Positions 8,904-17,151 are shown, counted from the first letter of the stretch. The stretch is 64,000 bases of DNA from Kribbella catacumbae DSM 19601 (GCF_000372465.1 NZ_AQUZ01000028.1:55207-119206); one strand, 5' to 3'. The notes: generated by a model not told the origin, from the letters alone. Numbers and translations: made by a program.

Positions 8904-9196
8904 GTGATCCCTTCGACCCCGAGATCGTGCTCGCCGTACTCCGGCACATGAACGAGGACCACGCGCACGACTCACTGCTGATCGTCCGGACGCTCGGCGG
9001 CCAGCCGACGGCAACCGCGGTGGTGCTCACCTCGATCGACCCCGATGGCGCCACCTACAAAGCGATGCTGCCCACCGGCGACTCGATCGACGTCATCCTG
9101 GCCTGGTCCGGCACGATCACCGACCGGCCGCAGTTCCGCGGCGAGTTCGCGCGCTGGTATCAGGAGGCGGTCACCCGCGCTGCCTCCGGCGGATAA
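8900..9196 (+). CDS. DUF2470 domain protein
   Basis: 98 residues forming a single DUF2470 domain, recognisable by HMNEDHAHDSL (compare the M-x-x-DH-x-D-A pattern of the family) and the following strand-rich SIDPDGATYKAMLP. This domain is the C-terminal half of HugZ/HutZ-type haem-utilisation proteins and often stands alone beside actinobacterial haem genes. The start overlaps the HtaA stop by 4 bp, so it belongs to the same iron-controlled transcript. Likely a cytosolic haem-handling factor; it carries no flavin-binding split-barrel domain of its own. Its 3' end overlaps the convergent kinase fragment by 37 bp. Confidence 0.88.
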   Translation: MSDPFDPEIVLAVLRHMNEDHAHDSLLIVRTLGGQPTATAVVLTSIDPDGATYKAMLPTGDSIDVILAWSGTITDRPQFRGEFARWYQEAVTRAASGG

Positions 9197-9648
9197 AGCG
9201 GCGGACAGAGCGGCAGCCGGAGCGTGAAGGTGGACCCCTCGTCGAGGGTGCTGGTCGCGCTGACGGTGCCGCCGTGGGCCTCGACGAGGCTGCGGACGAT
9301 CGGGAGACCGAGGCCGCTGCCGCCGGTATGACGGTTGCGGGACTGCTCGGCGCGCCAGAACCGGTCGAAGACCTTCGGCAGGTCCTCGGCGGCGATGCCC
9401 GCGCCGGTGTCGATCACGTCGATGACGATCTCGTCACCGTCGCGGCGACCGTCGATCCGCACGCTGCCACCGGCCGGGGTGAAGCGAAGCGCGTTGGCGA
9501 CCAGGTTGCCGACGGCTTGCCGAAGCCGGACGGGGTCCGCTTCCTGCTCGATGTCGCCAATGGTTGCCGATGACAACATGATGTCGGCGTGCTCGGCCTG
9601 GCTGCGATAGGTTCCGGTCACCTGGTCGAGCAGCAATCCGAGGTACAC
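9160..9648 (-). pseudogene. Detached HATPase_c domain of the frameshifted histidine kinase
   Basis: This frame carries the complete catalytic ATP-binding domain of a sensor kinase: N-box NLVANALRF, G1 DTGAGIAAEDL, F-box RFWRAEQ and G2 GGSGLGLPIV. It is in a different frame from the dimerisation domain encoded just upstream. Around 9670-9676 the sequence reads, on the minus strand, GCCGGCAACTGCGG; one extra C would give A-G-Q-L-R-I-H-P-E-R-V and rejoin the two frames without a gap. Either the gene is truly broken by a one-base loss or this is a sequencing slip. As written, no normal start serves this piece. Confidence 0.8.
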
Positions 9649-11564
9649 CCGTTCGGGATGGATCCGCAGTTGCCGGCGTCGGCCGTGGCCAGGTCGCGGA
9701 GGTCATCGATGATGTGCTGCAACAGCGCGGCTTCCTCGCTGAGTGAGGCGATGAACGCCTGGTCGGGCTGCGCCACCCCGTCCTCGACGGCCTCGAGCCA
9801 GCCGCGGATGTTGCTCAGCGGCGTCCGCAGTTCGTGCGCGATGTCGCTGACCATTGCCCTGCGCAACGATTCGGTCCGGGCCCGGCTGTCGGCGAGGTCG
9901 TTGAATGCCAGCGACAGTTGGCCGATCTCGTCGGTACCGCGGACCTTCACCCGGACGTTCTCGTCGCCACCCGTCATCTGCCGGGACGCCTTGGTCAGCG
10001 CCCGCAGCGGTTGCACCAGGCGGATCCCGCCGACCGCCGCGATCAACACGGTGATGCCGAGGATCGCGGCGGCGACCCCGGCGATCCGCTTCTGGTTGGC
10101 AGGCGACAGGTCCAGCTCGGCCGACGCTTTGCTGTGAGTACTGACGAACAGGAGCGCCGGCGGAGCGACGTACGGGCCTAGCTGAGTACGGCGCGACGAG
10201 GCGAGACAGCGCTCGACAGCTGCGGGGTCGGGTAGCTGCCTGGTCGGACCTGCTTTGGGCTCGGAAGGGCCGGGCGTGGTGACCTGGGTGGGCGTCGCGC
10301 CGCGGCCGACAGACCAGCTGAGGTTGGCTTGGAGCTGGATCGGCACGATCGGACCGCCTGCTGCCAGGCAGCTGTTGACCAGCTTCTGCAGATGCTCGTA
10401 CGCGGTTAGCTGTGGTGGCTCGATCTCGTCCAGCGCGGCGGCATCGCAGAGATCCAGGTAGTACTGCGGCGCGCCGGTGACCTGCGGCCGCCCGGTCGGT
10501 GCGGTGACGATCTTGCCCTGGCCGGTCTGTTCCAGGACGCAGCTGAGGACCCGCTTGGCCATGCCGTCGTACCTGACCCGCTGTGCGGCGGCCAGCCGGA
10601 ACGGGCCGACGACGCGCGGGTCGATCTGGTCGCCTCCGGTCCCGGCTAGCGGGCCCGCGCTGAGGTCGAGCGGGTCGACGATCGCGGACTGGTTCTGGCT
10701 GGGCTGCACGGGCTCGCCCGAGATCAGCTCGCGCTTGCGGCTGGTGAGGGTGATCTGCCGGCCGATGTCCAAGCTCAACCGGGAGATCTCCTTGCCGATC
10801 CCCGACCAGCCGCGGTGCGTGGCGGCGTACCCGATCAGGGTGTTGTAGATCTTGGCGTCATCGGCCAGCGCCTGCCCCTGCTGCTCCTGGATCGCGACCG
10901 TCGTACTGCGAGCCGCGAGCCGGACCGGCTTGCGCGGGTCGGGCTCGATCTTCTTGCGCAGGTTCAGCACATGCGTGTCGATCGTGCGGGTGGTGATGTA
11001 CTGGTCGATGCCGTGCAGCTGTTCGAGCAACTGGGCCCGGGTGAAGACTCGATGCGGTCGCGCCGCCATCGTGGCGATCAGCCGGAACTCGCCCGGCGTA
11101 CAGGTGATCTTGTTGCCGTCAGCAAACAAGTCATGGCGCCCGGTGTCGACCGAGACGCCGCCGACGCGCAGCAACGTGTCGGGCTCGGCGACCGCGGACA
11201 CCCTGGTACGCCGGAGCAGCGTGCGGACTCGAGCGGCGAGCTCACGCGGGCTGAACGGTTTGGTCATGTAGTCGTCCGCGCCGAGATCGAGGCCGAGCAG
11301 CATGTCGTCCTCCTCGGTGCGGGCGGTCAGCATCAGCACCGGGATGTCGGACTCCTGCCGCAGGATCCGGCACACGTCGAGCCCATCGACACCGGGCAGT
11401 ATGACGTCCAGTACCAGCAGCTCGGGTTGGCGCCGGCGAACCTCCTCCAGCGCCGATCGCCAGTCGTGGACGACGATCACCGAGTGGTTCTCGCGCTCCA
11501 GATAACGGCGTACCAGCTCGGCCTGCTTCTCGTCGTCCTCGGCAAGCACGACCTGGGCACACAT
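9618..11564 (-). CDS. Response regulator fused in frame to a truncated sensor kinase
   Basis: An OmpR-type regulator comes first: receiver with DD near residue 10, phospho-acceptor Asp53 in LLVLDVILPG and Lys102 in TKPFS, then a winged-helix domain to RKKIEPDPRKPVRL. At about residue 216 (near 10916) it runs directly into LAARSTTVAIQEQQG, typical of the extracytoplasmic side just after the first membrane helix of a kinase, so the regulator's last hairpin (normally GVGYxL) and the kinase start and first helix are missing. A periplasmic-type domain, one membrane helix (RIAGVAAAILGITVLIAAV), HAMP and HisKA with DIAHELRTPLSN follow, and the frame ends in out-of-frame residues. ATG 11564 is preferred to the upstream start at 11588. 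The topology makes normal function unlikely. Confidence 0.75.
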   Translation of the reverse strand: MCAQVVLAEDDEKQAELVRRYLERENHSVIVVHDWRSALEEVRRRQPELLVLDVILPGVDGLDVCRILRQESDIPVLMLTARTEEDDMLLGLDLGADDYMTKPFSPRELAARVRTLLRRTRVSAVAEPDTLLRVGGVSVDTGRHDLFADGNKITCTPGEFRLIATMAARPHRVFTRAQLLEQLHGIDQYITTRTIDTHVLNLRKKIEPDPRKPVRLAARSTTVAIQEQQGQALADDAKIYNTLIGYAATHRGWSGIGKEISRLSLDIGRQITLTSRKRELISGEPVQPSQNQSAIVDPLDLSAGPLAGTGGDQIDPRVVGPFRLAAAQRVRYDGMAKRVLSCVLEQTGQGKIVTAPTGRPQVTGAPQYYLDLCDAAALDEIEPPQLTAYEHLQKLVNSCLAAGGPIVPIQLQANLSWSVGRGATPTQVTTPGPSEPKAGPTRQLPDPAAVERCLASSRRTQLGPYVAPPALLFVSTHSKASAELDLSPANQKRIAGVAAAILGITVLIAAVGGIRLVQPLRALTKASRQMTGGDENVRVKVRGTDEIGQLSLAFNDLADSRARTESLRRAMVSDIAHELRTPLSNIRGWLEAVEDGVAQPDQAFIASLSEEAALLQHIIDDLRDLATADAGNCGSIPNGCTSDCCSTR

Positions 11565-11690
11565 GGCTTCGACTATAGGTCGCACCATCGCCCCTCACGG
11601 CGAACCTGAAGGTACCCGGACCAGTTCCTGACAATTAGGGCGTGTCTCCTTGTCGTACGGTGTTGCCAAGCCAGCCAGGAGGAGTCAACA

Positions 11691-12806
11691 GTGCCCGTCA
11701 GCCGTCTCGGCCTCGTCGTCCACCAGGCCCGTCCGCTCGCCGTCCAGGCCGCGGGTGTGGTCCGCGACTGGTGCAGCAGGAACGACATCGGCTGCACCGA
11801 CATCGACGTGTGGAAGGACCACGGGCACCGCCGCGGCGGGATGGCGGAGATGCAGCACGCGGGCAACCCCGACCTGGTGGTCACGCTAGGTGGCGACGGC
11901 ACCTTCCTGCGGGGTGCCCGGATCGCGGCCAAGAACGGTGCCGCGGTACTGGGTGTGGACCTCGGCAAGGTCGGCTTCCTGACCGAGGTGGCCTGCAGCG
12001 ACGTCGAGGAGGCCCTGGAAGCCGTCCACCACGACCAGGCGACGATCGAGGAGCGGATGACGCTCACGATGCGCGCCTCCCGGCCACTGGAGATCCCGGC
12101 CGGCATCGAGGCCCTACTGCGCTACGGACACGGCCCGGCGCTCCCGCCACCCGCTGTCCGCCAGGAGAGCCCCGAATCCGACGGCTGGGGCGTCGCGCTC
12201 GACGTGACGGCCCTCAACGACGTAGTACTCGAGAAGCTCGCCCGCGACCACCAGGTGAGCGTCGGCGTCTACCTGTCCGGCCGCCTCCTCGCGTCGTACT
12301 CCGCCGACGCCCTCATCGTCGCCACCCCGACCGGCAGTACGGCGTACAGCTTCGCGGCCGGCGGCCCGATCCTGTCGCCGAACATGGAAGCCGTCGTCTT
12401 CACTCCCGTCGCTCCCCACATGACCTTCAACCGCACGGTCGTAGCAGCCCCCGACGAACCAGTAGGCCTCCGAGTCCTACCCCACTCCGGCCAAGCCGCA
12501 GTAAGCATCGACGGCCAACTACGCGGCGTCCTAGACCCAGGCGACTGGATAGGCGTCTACGGCTCCCTACGCCGCCTACGCCTAGTCCGCCTCCGCCCCA
12601 CCGACTTCTACGGCCGCTTAAGAGACCGCTTCCGCCTAACCGACGCCCCAGCCACCGGAATAGACGGCGACCCCGCCCCCTTCTTCCGCCCCACCACCCC
12701 CATCCCACCCGACCTAGCCCACCTACGCCTCCCCCCAATCCCCACCCCACCACCCCAAGAAAACCCCGCCTGCGAGGTAGACCCCGCCACCGAGCCAGCG
12801 GAGTGA
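11691..12806 (+). CDS. nadK: NAD kinase
   Basis: 371 residues; makes NADP from NAD and ATP (or polyphosphate). Marks are GGDGTFLRGAR (GGDG at 67-70), the NDVVLEK adenine-site motif and the glycine-rich ATPTGSTAYSFAAGGPI. GTG start follows AGGAGGAGT by about 7 nt. After the kinase core the protein has a Pro-rich tail of about 65 residues (TTPIPPDLAHLRLPP, IPTPPPQENP) not found in minimal NadK. From about 12420 to 12790 the coding strand becomes extremely C-rich and G-poor, with many CTA and CCA codons unlike the first half. Usually linked to recN/tlyA in actinobacteria; here it stands alone. Confidence 0.93.
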   Translation: MPVSRLGLVVHQARPLAVQAAGVVRDWCSRNDIGCTDIDVWKDHGHRRGGMAEMQHAGNPDLVVTLGGDGTFLRGARIAAKNGAAVLGVDLGKVGFLTEVACSDVEEALEAVHHDQATIEERMTLTMRASRPLEIPAGIEALLRYGHGPALPPPAVRQESPESDGWGVALDVTALNDVVLEKLARDHQVSVGVYLSGRLLASYSADALIVATPTGSTAYSFAAGGPILSPNMEAVVFTPVAPHMTFNRTVVAAPDEPVGLRVLPHSGQAAVSIDGQLRGVLDPGDWIGVYGSLRRLRLVRLRPTDFYGRLRDRFRLTDAPATGIDGDPAPFFRPTTPIPPDLAHLRLPPIPTPPPQENPACEVDPATEPAE

Positions 12807-12877
12807 TCCGGCCGCCGGCTGACGCCGTACCACCTGTCAACTGGTACGTCCGAGGAAGCCCGTCACCCCCAGCCCGG

Positions 12878-12883
12878 TAGGCT
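12878..12883 (+). promoter_or_regulatory. -10 element for leaderless manC transcript
   Basis: TAGGCT sits 8 nt before the manC ATG and no Shine-Dalgarno sequence is present. This spacing is typical of leaderless actinobacterial transcripts, in which TAnnnT lies about 7 nt from an initiating ATG/GTG. Inference from spacing only. Confidence 0.5.
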
Positions 12884-12891
12884 CCCTCTCC

Positions 12892-14016
12892 ATGCTCAAC
12901 ATTGTCATCCCCGCAGGCGGCAGCGGCACGCGTCTGTGGCCGTTGTCGCGGAAGTCGAATCCGAAGTTCCTGCACGCGCTCAGCGGCACCCCCGCCACCT
13001 TGCTGCAGGCGACGGTGAACCGGGTGATCCCGGTGACGACGCCCGAACACACCTACGTGGTCACGGGGACGGCGCACGCGGTGGCAGTCGCGCGACAGCT
13101 GCCGGAGCTTCCGGATGAGAACGTCCTGGTCGAGCCGTCTCCCAAGGACTCCTGCGGTGCCATCGGTCTGGCGGCGGTCCTGATCGCCCGGAAGGATCCC
13201 CAGGCGCTGATGGGGGCCTTCTCCGCCGATCACATCGTCCAGAATCAGCAGCGGTTCCTCGAGTGCGTCCGGTCTGCCATCGAGGGAGCCGAACAAGGAC
13301 GTCTGGTCGTCTTCGGTATCACTCCGACCTATCCGGAGACCGGATACGGCTACATCGAGTGCGGTGAGGTCATCGGTGACGGGCCGGTGCGCAAGGTCAG
13401 CCGGTTCAAGGAGAAGCCGACCCTCGAGGTCGCCACCGAGTACGTGAACTCGGGCGAGTTCTACTGGAACGCGTCGATGTTCGTCTGGCGGGTCGACGTG
13501 TTCCTCGCCGAGCTGGAGCGCCAGCAGCCTGAGCTCTTCGAAGGCCTTCAGCGGATCGCAGCCGCCTGGGGAACGCGAGACCAGGAGACGGTGCTGGCCG
13601 AGGTCTGGCCGACCTTGCCCAAGATCTCCCTTGACTACGCGGTGATGGAGGGTGCGGCGGAGGCAGGGCTGGTCGCTGCGGTGCCGTCCGACTTCGGTTG
13701 GACGGATGTCGGCGACTTCCATGCCCTCGGCGAGGCGCTCAGATCGAGTTCTGACGACCCGGACGAGAACATCGTCGTGGACGGTACCGGTGTCGGCAAC
13801 GCGTGGGGCGACGGCAAGCCGACCCTGGTCCTGGAGGACAGCCACGGGTTGGTCATCGTGCCGCAGTCCGGACGCCTGATCGCGGCGGTCGGCGTTCGGG
13901 ATCTCGCCATCGTGGACAGCCCGGACGCGCTGCTCATCTGCGACCGCAAGCGTGCGCAGGAAGTCAAGAAGGTCGTCGACAGGATCCGCGACGAGGGCTT
14001 GCACGACCTGCTCTGA
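12892..14016 (+). CDS. manC: Mannose-1-phosphate guanylyltransferase
   Basis: 374 residues of nucleotidyltransferase, with the activation motif PAGGSGTRLWPLSRKSNPK at the N-terminus, FSADHIVQN for the metal/nucleotide site and FKEKP near residue 170. Length fits the monofunctional GDP-mannose pyrophosphorylase; the phosphomannose-isomerase domain of bifunctional ManC is absent. It makes GDP-mannose from mannose-1-P, completing the route from the manA and manB genes in this window. In mycobacteria the equivalent gene lies near fbiB, as here. A variant role in activating the product of the neighbouring kinase/cyclase cassette cannot be excluded. Confidence 0.9.
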   Translation: MLNIVIPAGGSGTRLWPLSRKSNPKFLHALSGTPATLLQATVNRVIPVTTPEHTYVVTGTAHAVAVARQLPELPDENVLVEPSPKDSCGAIGLAAVLIARKDPQALMGAFSADHIVQNQQRFLECVRSAIEGAEQGRLVVFGITPTYPETGYGYIECGEVIGDGPVRKVSRFKEKPTLEVATEYVNSGEFYWNASMFVWRVDVFLAELERQQPELFEGLQRIAAAWGTRDQETVLAEVWPTLPKISLDYAVMEGAAEAGLVAAVPSDFGWTDVGDFHALGEALRSSSDDPDENIVVDGTGVGNAWGDGKPTLVLEDSHGLVIVPQSGRLIAAVGVRDLAIVDSPDALLICDRKRAQEVKKVVDRIRDEGLHDLL

Positions 14017-14084
14017 GGTTGCCCGGGCAGGTCATCGGCGTCGCGCGTTGTTTTCGGCGAGTGACTCGGGGAAGTCTCCCAGGG

Positions 14085-14100
14085 GTACGACCGGTCGTAC
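14085..14100. promoter_or_regulatory. 16-bp perfect palindrome upstream of the kinase/cyclase cassette
   Basis: GTACGACCGGTCGTAC reads identically on both strands. It lies in the 117-bp gap between manC and the GHMP kinase, about 34-49 nt before the kinase start. A dimeric repressor or activator site is the simplest reading; no cognate regulator is encoded in the cassette. Confidence 0.5.
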
Positions 14101-14133
14101 CAGCGTGAGGAGACTAATCTGCCCGGCTCCGAG

Positions 14134-15177
14134 TTGCCCGTCGCCGTTCGGGTCTCCGCTCCGTTGAGGGTGGACTGCGGCAACGCGCTGGACCTGATGG
14201 AGATCGCGGCGGTCATGCAGCCGTATCGCCCCTGCACCGTGAACATCGCCGTGAACCTCCGGGTCCAGGTGACCATCGAGCACCAGGATGGCGCCGGAAT
14301 CGTCATCGACGACGAAGTGGGCGTCACGAAGTTCGGATCGTTGACGGAGATCTCGTTCAAGGGGCCGACCCGGCTGACGGCGGTGATCCTGCATCACTTC
14401 CAGCTCGAGGGCATCAGGGTCACGATCCGATCGCCTGTACTGCGTGGCAGCGGGCTCGGTGGATCGGGCGCGGTGGCGCTGGGACTGGTGGCTGCCTGCC
14501 AGGCCTATCTGCGCTTTCCCGAGCAGATCCCGATGTCGGCCGCGCGGCTGTCGGCGATGGCAATGCTCGCCCAGAGCCTGGAGATGGCGATCACGCCCGC
14601 CCCCGTCGGCATCCAGGATCATCTGGCCGCCGCGTTCGGTGGGGTTTCGCTGTGGGAGTGGGAGGCCCGGGACAGAACGCCACCGTTCAGGCACGTCCGG
14701 CTCGACGGAGCGGAGACGGTGCGTGGACTGAACGATCGACTGCTGGTCTGCCTGCTTCGGGAGCCGCATAGGGATGGCGGCCTCAGCCTCGCCTGGGCTG
14801 AGTCTGTTCGGAACGGCGAGCTGGAGACTTGGGTTCGCACGGCGGGCGCCACCCGGATCTTCGCCCGAGCGATCCGCGCCGGGCGCTGGCCGGCTGCCCT
14901 CGCCGCACTCAACGAAGAGTGCGAGCTACGCGCGCGAGAGTGGCCGCAGGTCATGACGGGGTCCGCGTCCGTGTTCCGGAGCGCTGTACTTGGCAGTGGT
15001 GGCGCTGCTCGATTCTGCGGTGGTGGCGACGGCGGTGCGCTGTGGGCCTTGATCGAGCCGGGACGGCGAGAAGACTTCGCGAATGCGTGGACCACAGATG
15101 CAGCGAGTGCAGACGGTGAACTGGTCAGACCGGAAGTCGATGGCCAGGGGCTGGTGATCGAATGCATGCCGGGCTGA
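14134..15177 (+). CDS. GHMP-family sugar kinase, HddA-like
   Basis: 347 residues. The N-terminal SAPLRVDCGNALDL resembles the GHMP substrate loop, RGSGLGGSGAV (104-114) is the ATP-binding glycine loop, GIQDHLAAAFGG (about 152-163) corresponds to the GKQDQYAAAFGG motif of HddA/fucokinase-type enzymes, and FCGGGDGGALWAL is the third GHMP motif. HddA phosphorylates D-glycero-D-manno-heptose 7-phosphate; here the substrate is unknown. The listed TTG start has no good ribosome site; AGGAGA at 14107-14112 would better suit a rare CTG at 14119. The stop overlaps the cyclase start by 16 bp, so both are translated together. Part of a cassette with a sugar-phosphate cyclase, a membrane sensor and a Nudix hydrolase. 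Confidence 0.8.
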   Translation: MPVAVRVSAPLRVDCGNALDLMEIAAVMQPYRPCTVNIAVNLRVQVTIEHQDGAGIVIDDEVGVTKFGSLTEISFKGPTRLTAVILHHFQLEGIRVTIRSPVLRGSGLGGSGAVALGLVAACQAYLRFPEQIPMSAARLSAMAMLAQSLEMAITPAPVGIQDHLAAAFGGVSLWEWEARDRTPPFRHVRLDGAETVRGLNDRLLVCLLREPHRDGGLSLAWAESVRNGELETWVRTAGATRIFARAIRAGRWPAALAALNEECELRAREWPQVMTGSASVFRSAVLGSGGAARFCGGGDGGALWALIEPGRREDFANAWTTDAASADGELVRPEVDGQGLVIECMPG

Positions 15178-16250
15178 ACCTGACCCTGAACGTCGGCCGG
15201 CCGGCCGCCTGCACCATCGTGCTGGCGCGCGGCGCGCTGCAGAACCTTGCCGAGATCCTTGCTGGCACGACGGTGCGACGCGCGATCTGGGTCGCGGATC
15301 AGACCGTCCAGGCCGCGGTGGGGAACCTGGTCGACGCCGCCCTGCGTCGAGCATTCGGCAGCGTGGACGTCATCACGATCGAACCCGGGGAGCAAGGTAA
15401 GACACTGGCCGGATTCGCCTTCCTGCTGGGCGAGCTGGAGAGACTGAACGCCGATCGATTGACGACGATCGTTGCGGTTGGTGGGGGCAGTACGACAGAT
15501 TCGGTGGGTTTCGCCGCCTCTGCCTACCTTCGGGGAATTCCCTACATCTGCGTTCCGACGACTTTGACGGGCCAGGTCGATGCTGCCGTCGGAGGCAAGG
15601 TTGCGGTGAACACCACGGCCGCGAAGAACGCGGTCGGAGCGTTCTATCACCCCAGCCACGTGATCATCGATCCCGCTTTGTTGCCCGCCCACCTGGAGAT
15701 TCCCTTCCGGGACGGATTGGCCGAGATCGTCAAGGTGGCAACGATCTCAGACGGACCGTTGTTCGAGAAACTAGAGGATCTAGCGGCCGATCAAGTGCCG
15801 ACCGAGCAGGTCCTGGACGAGTTGGTCCGCCGGGCTGTGATGGCCAAACTCGCACTGTTGACGAAGGACCCGTTCGAGACCGAACTCGATCGGCTGCTGA
15901 ACTTCGGCCACGAGACCGCGCATGCCTTGGAGAAAGCTCTCGGCCATGCGATTCGGCACGGCCCGGCGGTCGCGATCGGAATCGCCGCGGCGACCAGGAT
16001 CTCGGTCAAGCGCGCTCTGCTCGGCGAACCGGAAGGATGTCGCGTTCTCGCAGTGCTCGAACGCCTCTCGCTGCCGGTCTCGATCGACCTGAGGAAATCG
16101 GCCGAACAGCGCTTTGTCGACGCCCTGCGGCAGGTCATGTTGGTGCGTGCTGGCCATCTACGGGTAGTTTTGCCGACCGGCATCGGGCATGGGGTGATCG
16201 CGCCCGCGGTCACCATCGAGGATCTGACGACGAGTATCCGAGGGAGCTAG
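15162..16250 (+). CDS. Sugar-phosphate cyclase of the dehydroquinate-synthase superfamily (non-canonical)
   Basis: 362 residues. NAD-binding VAVGGGSTTD (105-113), PTTLTGQVDAAVGGK (132-146), AKNAVGAFYHP and the metal ligands Glu188 (GLAEIVK), His250 (NFGHETAHALE) and His266 (HGPAVAIG) are in place, so the fold and NAD/metal chemistry should be intact. Compared with dehydroquinate synthase, the Arg seven residues before His250 is Asp243, HGEA has become HGPA, and the C-terminal DKK is replaced by hydrophobic residues. Those positions help bind the carboxylate and phosphate of DAHP, so a different sugar phosphate is likely. Linkage to a kinase rather than to aroC/aroK supports a secondary pathway. 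Product not predictable; a C7 or C6 cyclitol is the working guess. Confidence 0.8.
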   Translation: MHAGLNLTLNVGRPAACTIVLARGALQNLAEILAGTTVRRAIWVADQTVQAAVGNLVDAALRRAFGSVDVITIEPGEQGKTLAGFAFLLGELERLNADRLTTIVAVGGGSTTDSVGFAASAYLRGIPYICVPTTLTGQVDAAVGGKVAVNTTAAKNAVGAFYHPSHVIIDPALLPAHLEIPFRDGLAEIVKVATISDGPLFEKLEDLAADQVPTEQVLDELVRRAVMAKLALLTKDPFETELDRLLNFGHETAHALEKALGHAIRHGPAVAIGIAAATRISVKRALLGEPEGCRVLAVLERLSLPVSIDLRKSAEQRFVDALRQVMLVRAGHLRVVLPTGIGHGVIAPAVTIEDLTTSIRGS

Positions 16251-16256
16251 ACGGAG

Positions 16257-17138
16257 TTGACGAACTCGCAGTCCCAGACGCCGGCCGAGTTGCGCTGGCA
16301 GCGCATTGCCCGGCGCGGTTCGGACGCCACTGTCCTCGTCTTGCTGATCACCGGCGTGGCCGTCTCAGCCATCGATCTCACGGTCGGTCTGGACAGATTC
16401 TCCTGGCTGGCACAGCGGATTCCGCAGATCACCCTGCTGGGGCTTGCCTTCTTTTTCGCCTCGGCGGTACTGGAACGCATGACGCTGCTGGAGGGCATCC
16501 GATCGGACCTGGAATTCCTCAAGCGGGATCTGGACGACGGTGTGACCGTGCTCAACAGCCGCTTGGACGATGTGTCCAGGGTGCCGTCCGAGGTGGCGGC
16601 GGTGGTGCGGAGTACCCGTCGCGAAGTGCCTTTGCTACCGCTCCTCGCACCCGCGACCAGTTCGGTCCTGATCATGGGGACGACATTGATCCATTTCGCG
16701 GAGCACCATCGCGAGCTCCTGCTGGAGAAGAGTCGCAGCTGTTCGGTCCGGATCTTGTTGCTGGACAGCTCGGCGGCTATGCGGCATGTGCATTTCGCCA
16801 CCGGTCGCCTGTTCGGTGAGGAGGAGTCCTTTCATCGCGAGCTGAAACGCAGCCAGGAGGCGATGGTCACGTTGGCGGCTGAGGCCCGTCAGCATGGCGG
16901 CGACTTCGAAGTGCGCGCCTATGACATCGTGCCCACAGCAAATGTCATCATCGTCGATCCGGCCTCCCCGGCCGGCCAGGTTCAGGTCGAGTTCCTGCCT
17001 TATCGCGCGTCGGCCAACCTTCGGCCTGGCATGCTGCTCAAGCGGCAAGCGGTGACCGTAGATGCCGACAATCTCTTCGACTTCTTCGTCAGGCATTATG
17101 ACCAGCTCTGGAGCGTCAGTCGCGATGTCACTCGGTGA
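16257..17138 (+). CDS. Membrane-anchored PLD-like sensor/effector protein, unknown
   Basis: 293 residues from a TTG start 6 nt after the cyclase stop. Two membrane helices lie at about 28-48 and 58-78, followed by a charged, probably coiled segment (LLEGIRSDLEFLKRDLDDGV) and a cytosolic alpha/beta domain. Its pattern VLIMGTTLIHFAEHH, then VRILLLDSSA, then a downstream strand VIIVDPASP resembles catalytically inactive phospholipase-D-like domains used for sensing in signalling and conflict systems; the HxKxxxxD motif is absent. Position in the cassette suggests it senses or localises the product, but no substrate or partner is visible. Confidence 0.5.
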   Translation: MTNSQSQTPAELRWQRIARRGSDATVLVLLITGVAVSAIDLTVGLDRFSWLAQRIPQITLLGLAFFFASAVLERMTLLEGIRSDLEFLKRDLDDGVTVLNSRLDDVSRVPSEVAAVVRSTRREVPLLPLLAPATSSVLIMGTTLIHFAEHHRELLLEKSRSCSVRILLLDSSAAMRHVHFATGRLFGEEESFHRELKRSQEAMVTLAAEARQHGGDFEVRAYDIVPTANVIIVDPASPAGQVQVEFLPYRASANLRPGMLLKRQAVTVDADNLFDFFVRHYDQLWSVSRDVTR

Positions 17139-17151
17139 GGGATCCATCCGG

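Noticed and set aside
15162..16250. Calling the cyclase gene aroB
   Set aside because: Several substrate-binding residues of dehydroquinate synthase are changed and no shikimate genes are nearby; the general superfamily name is safer.
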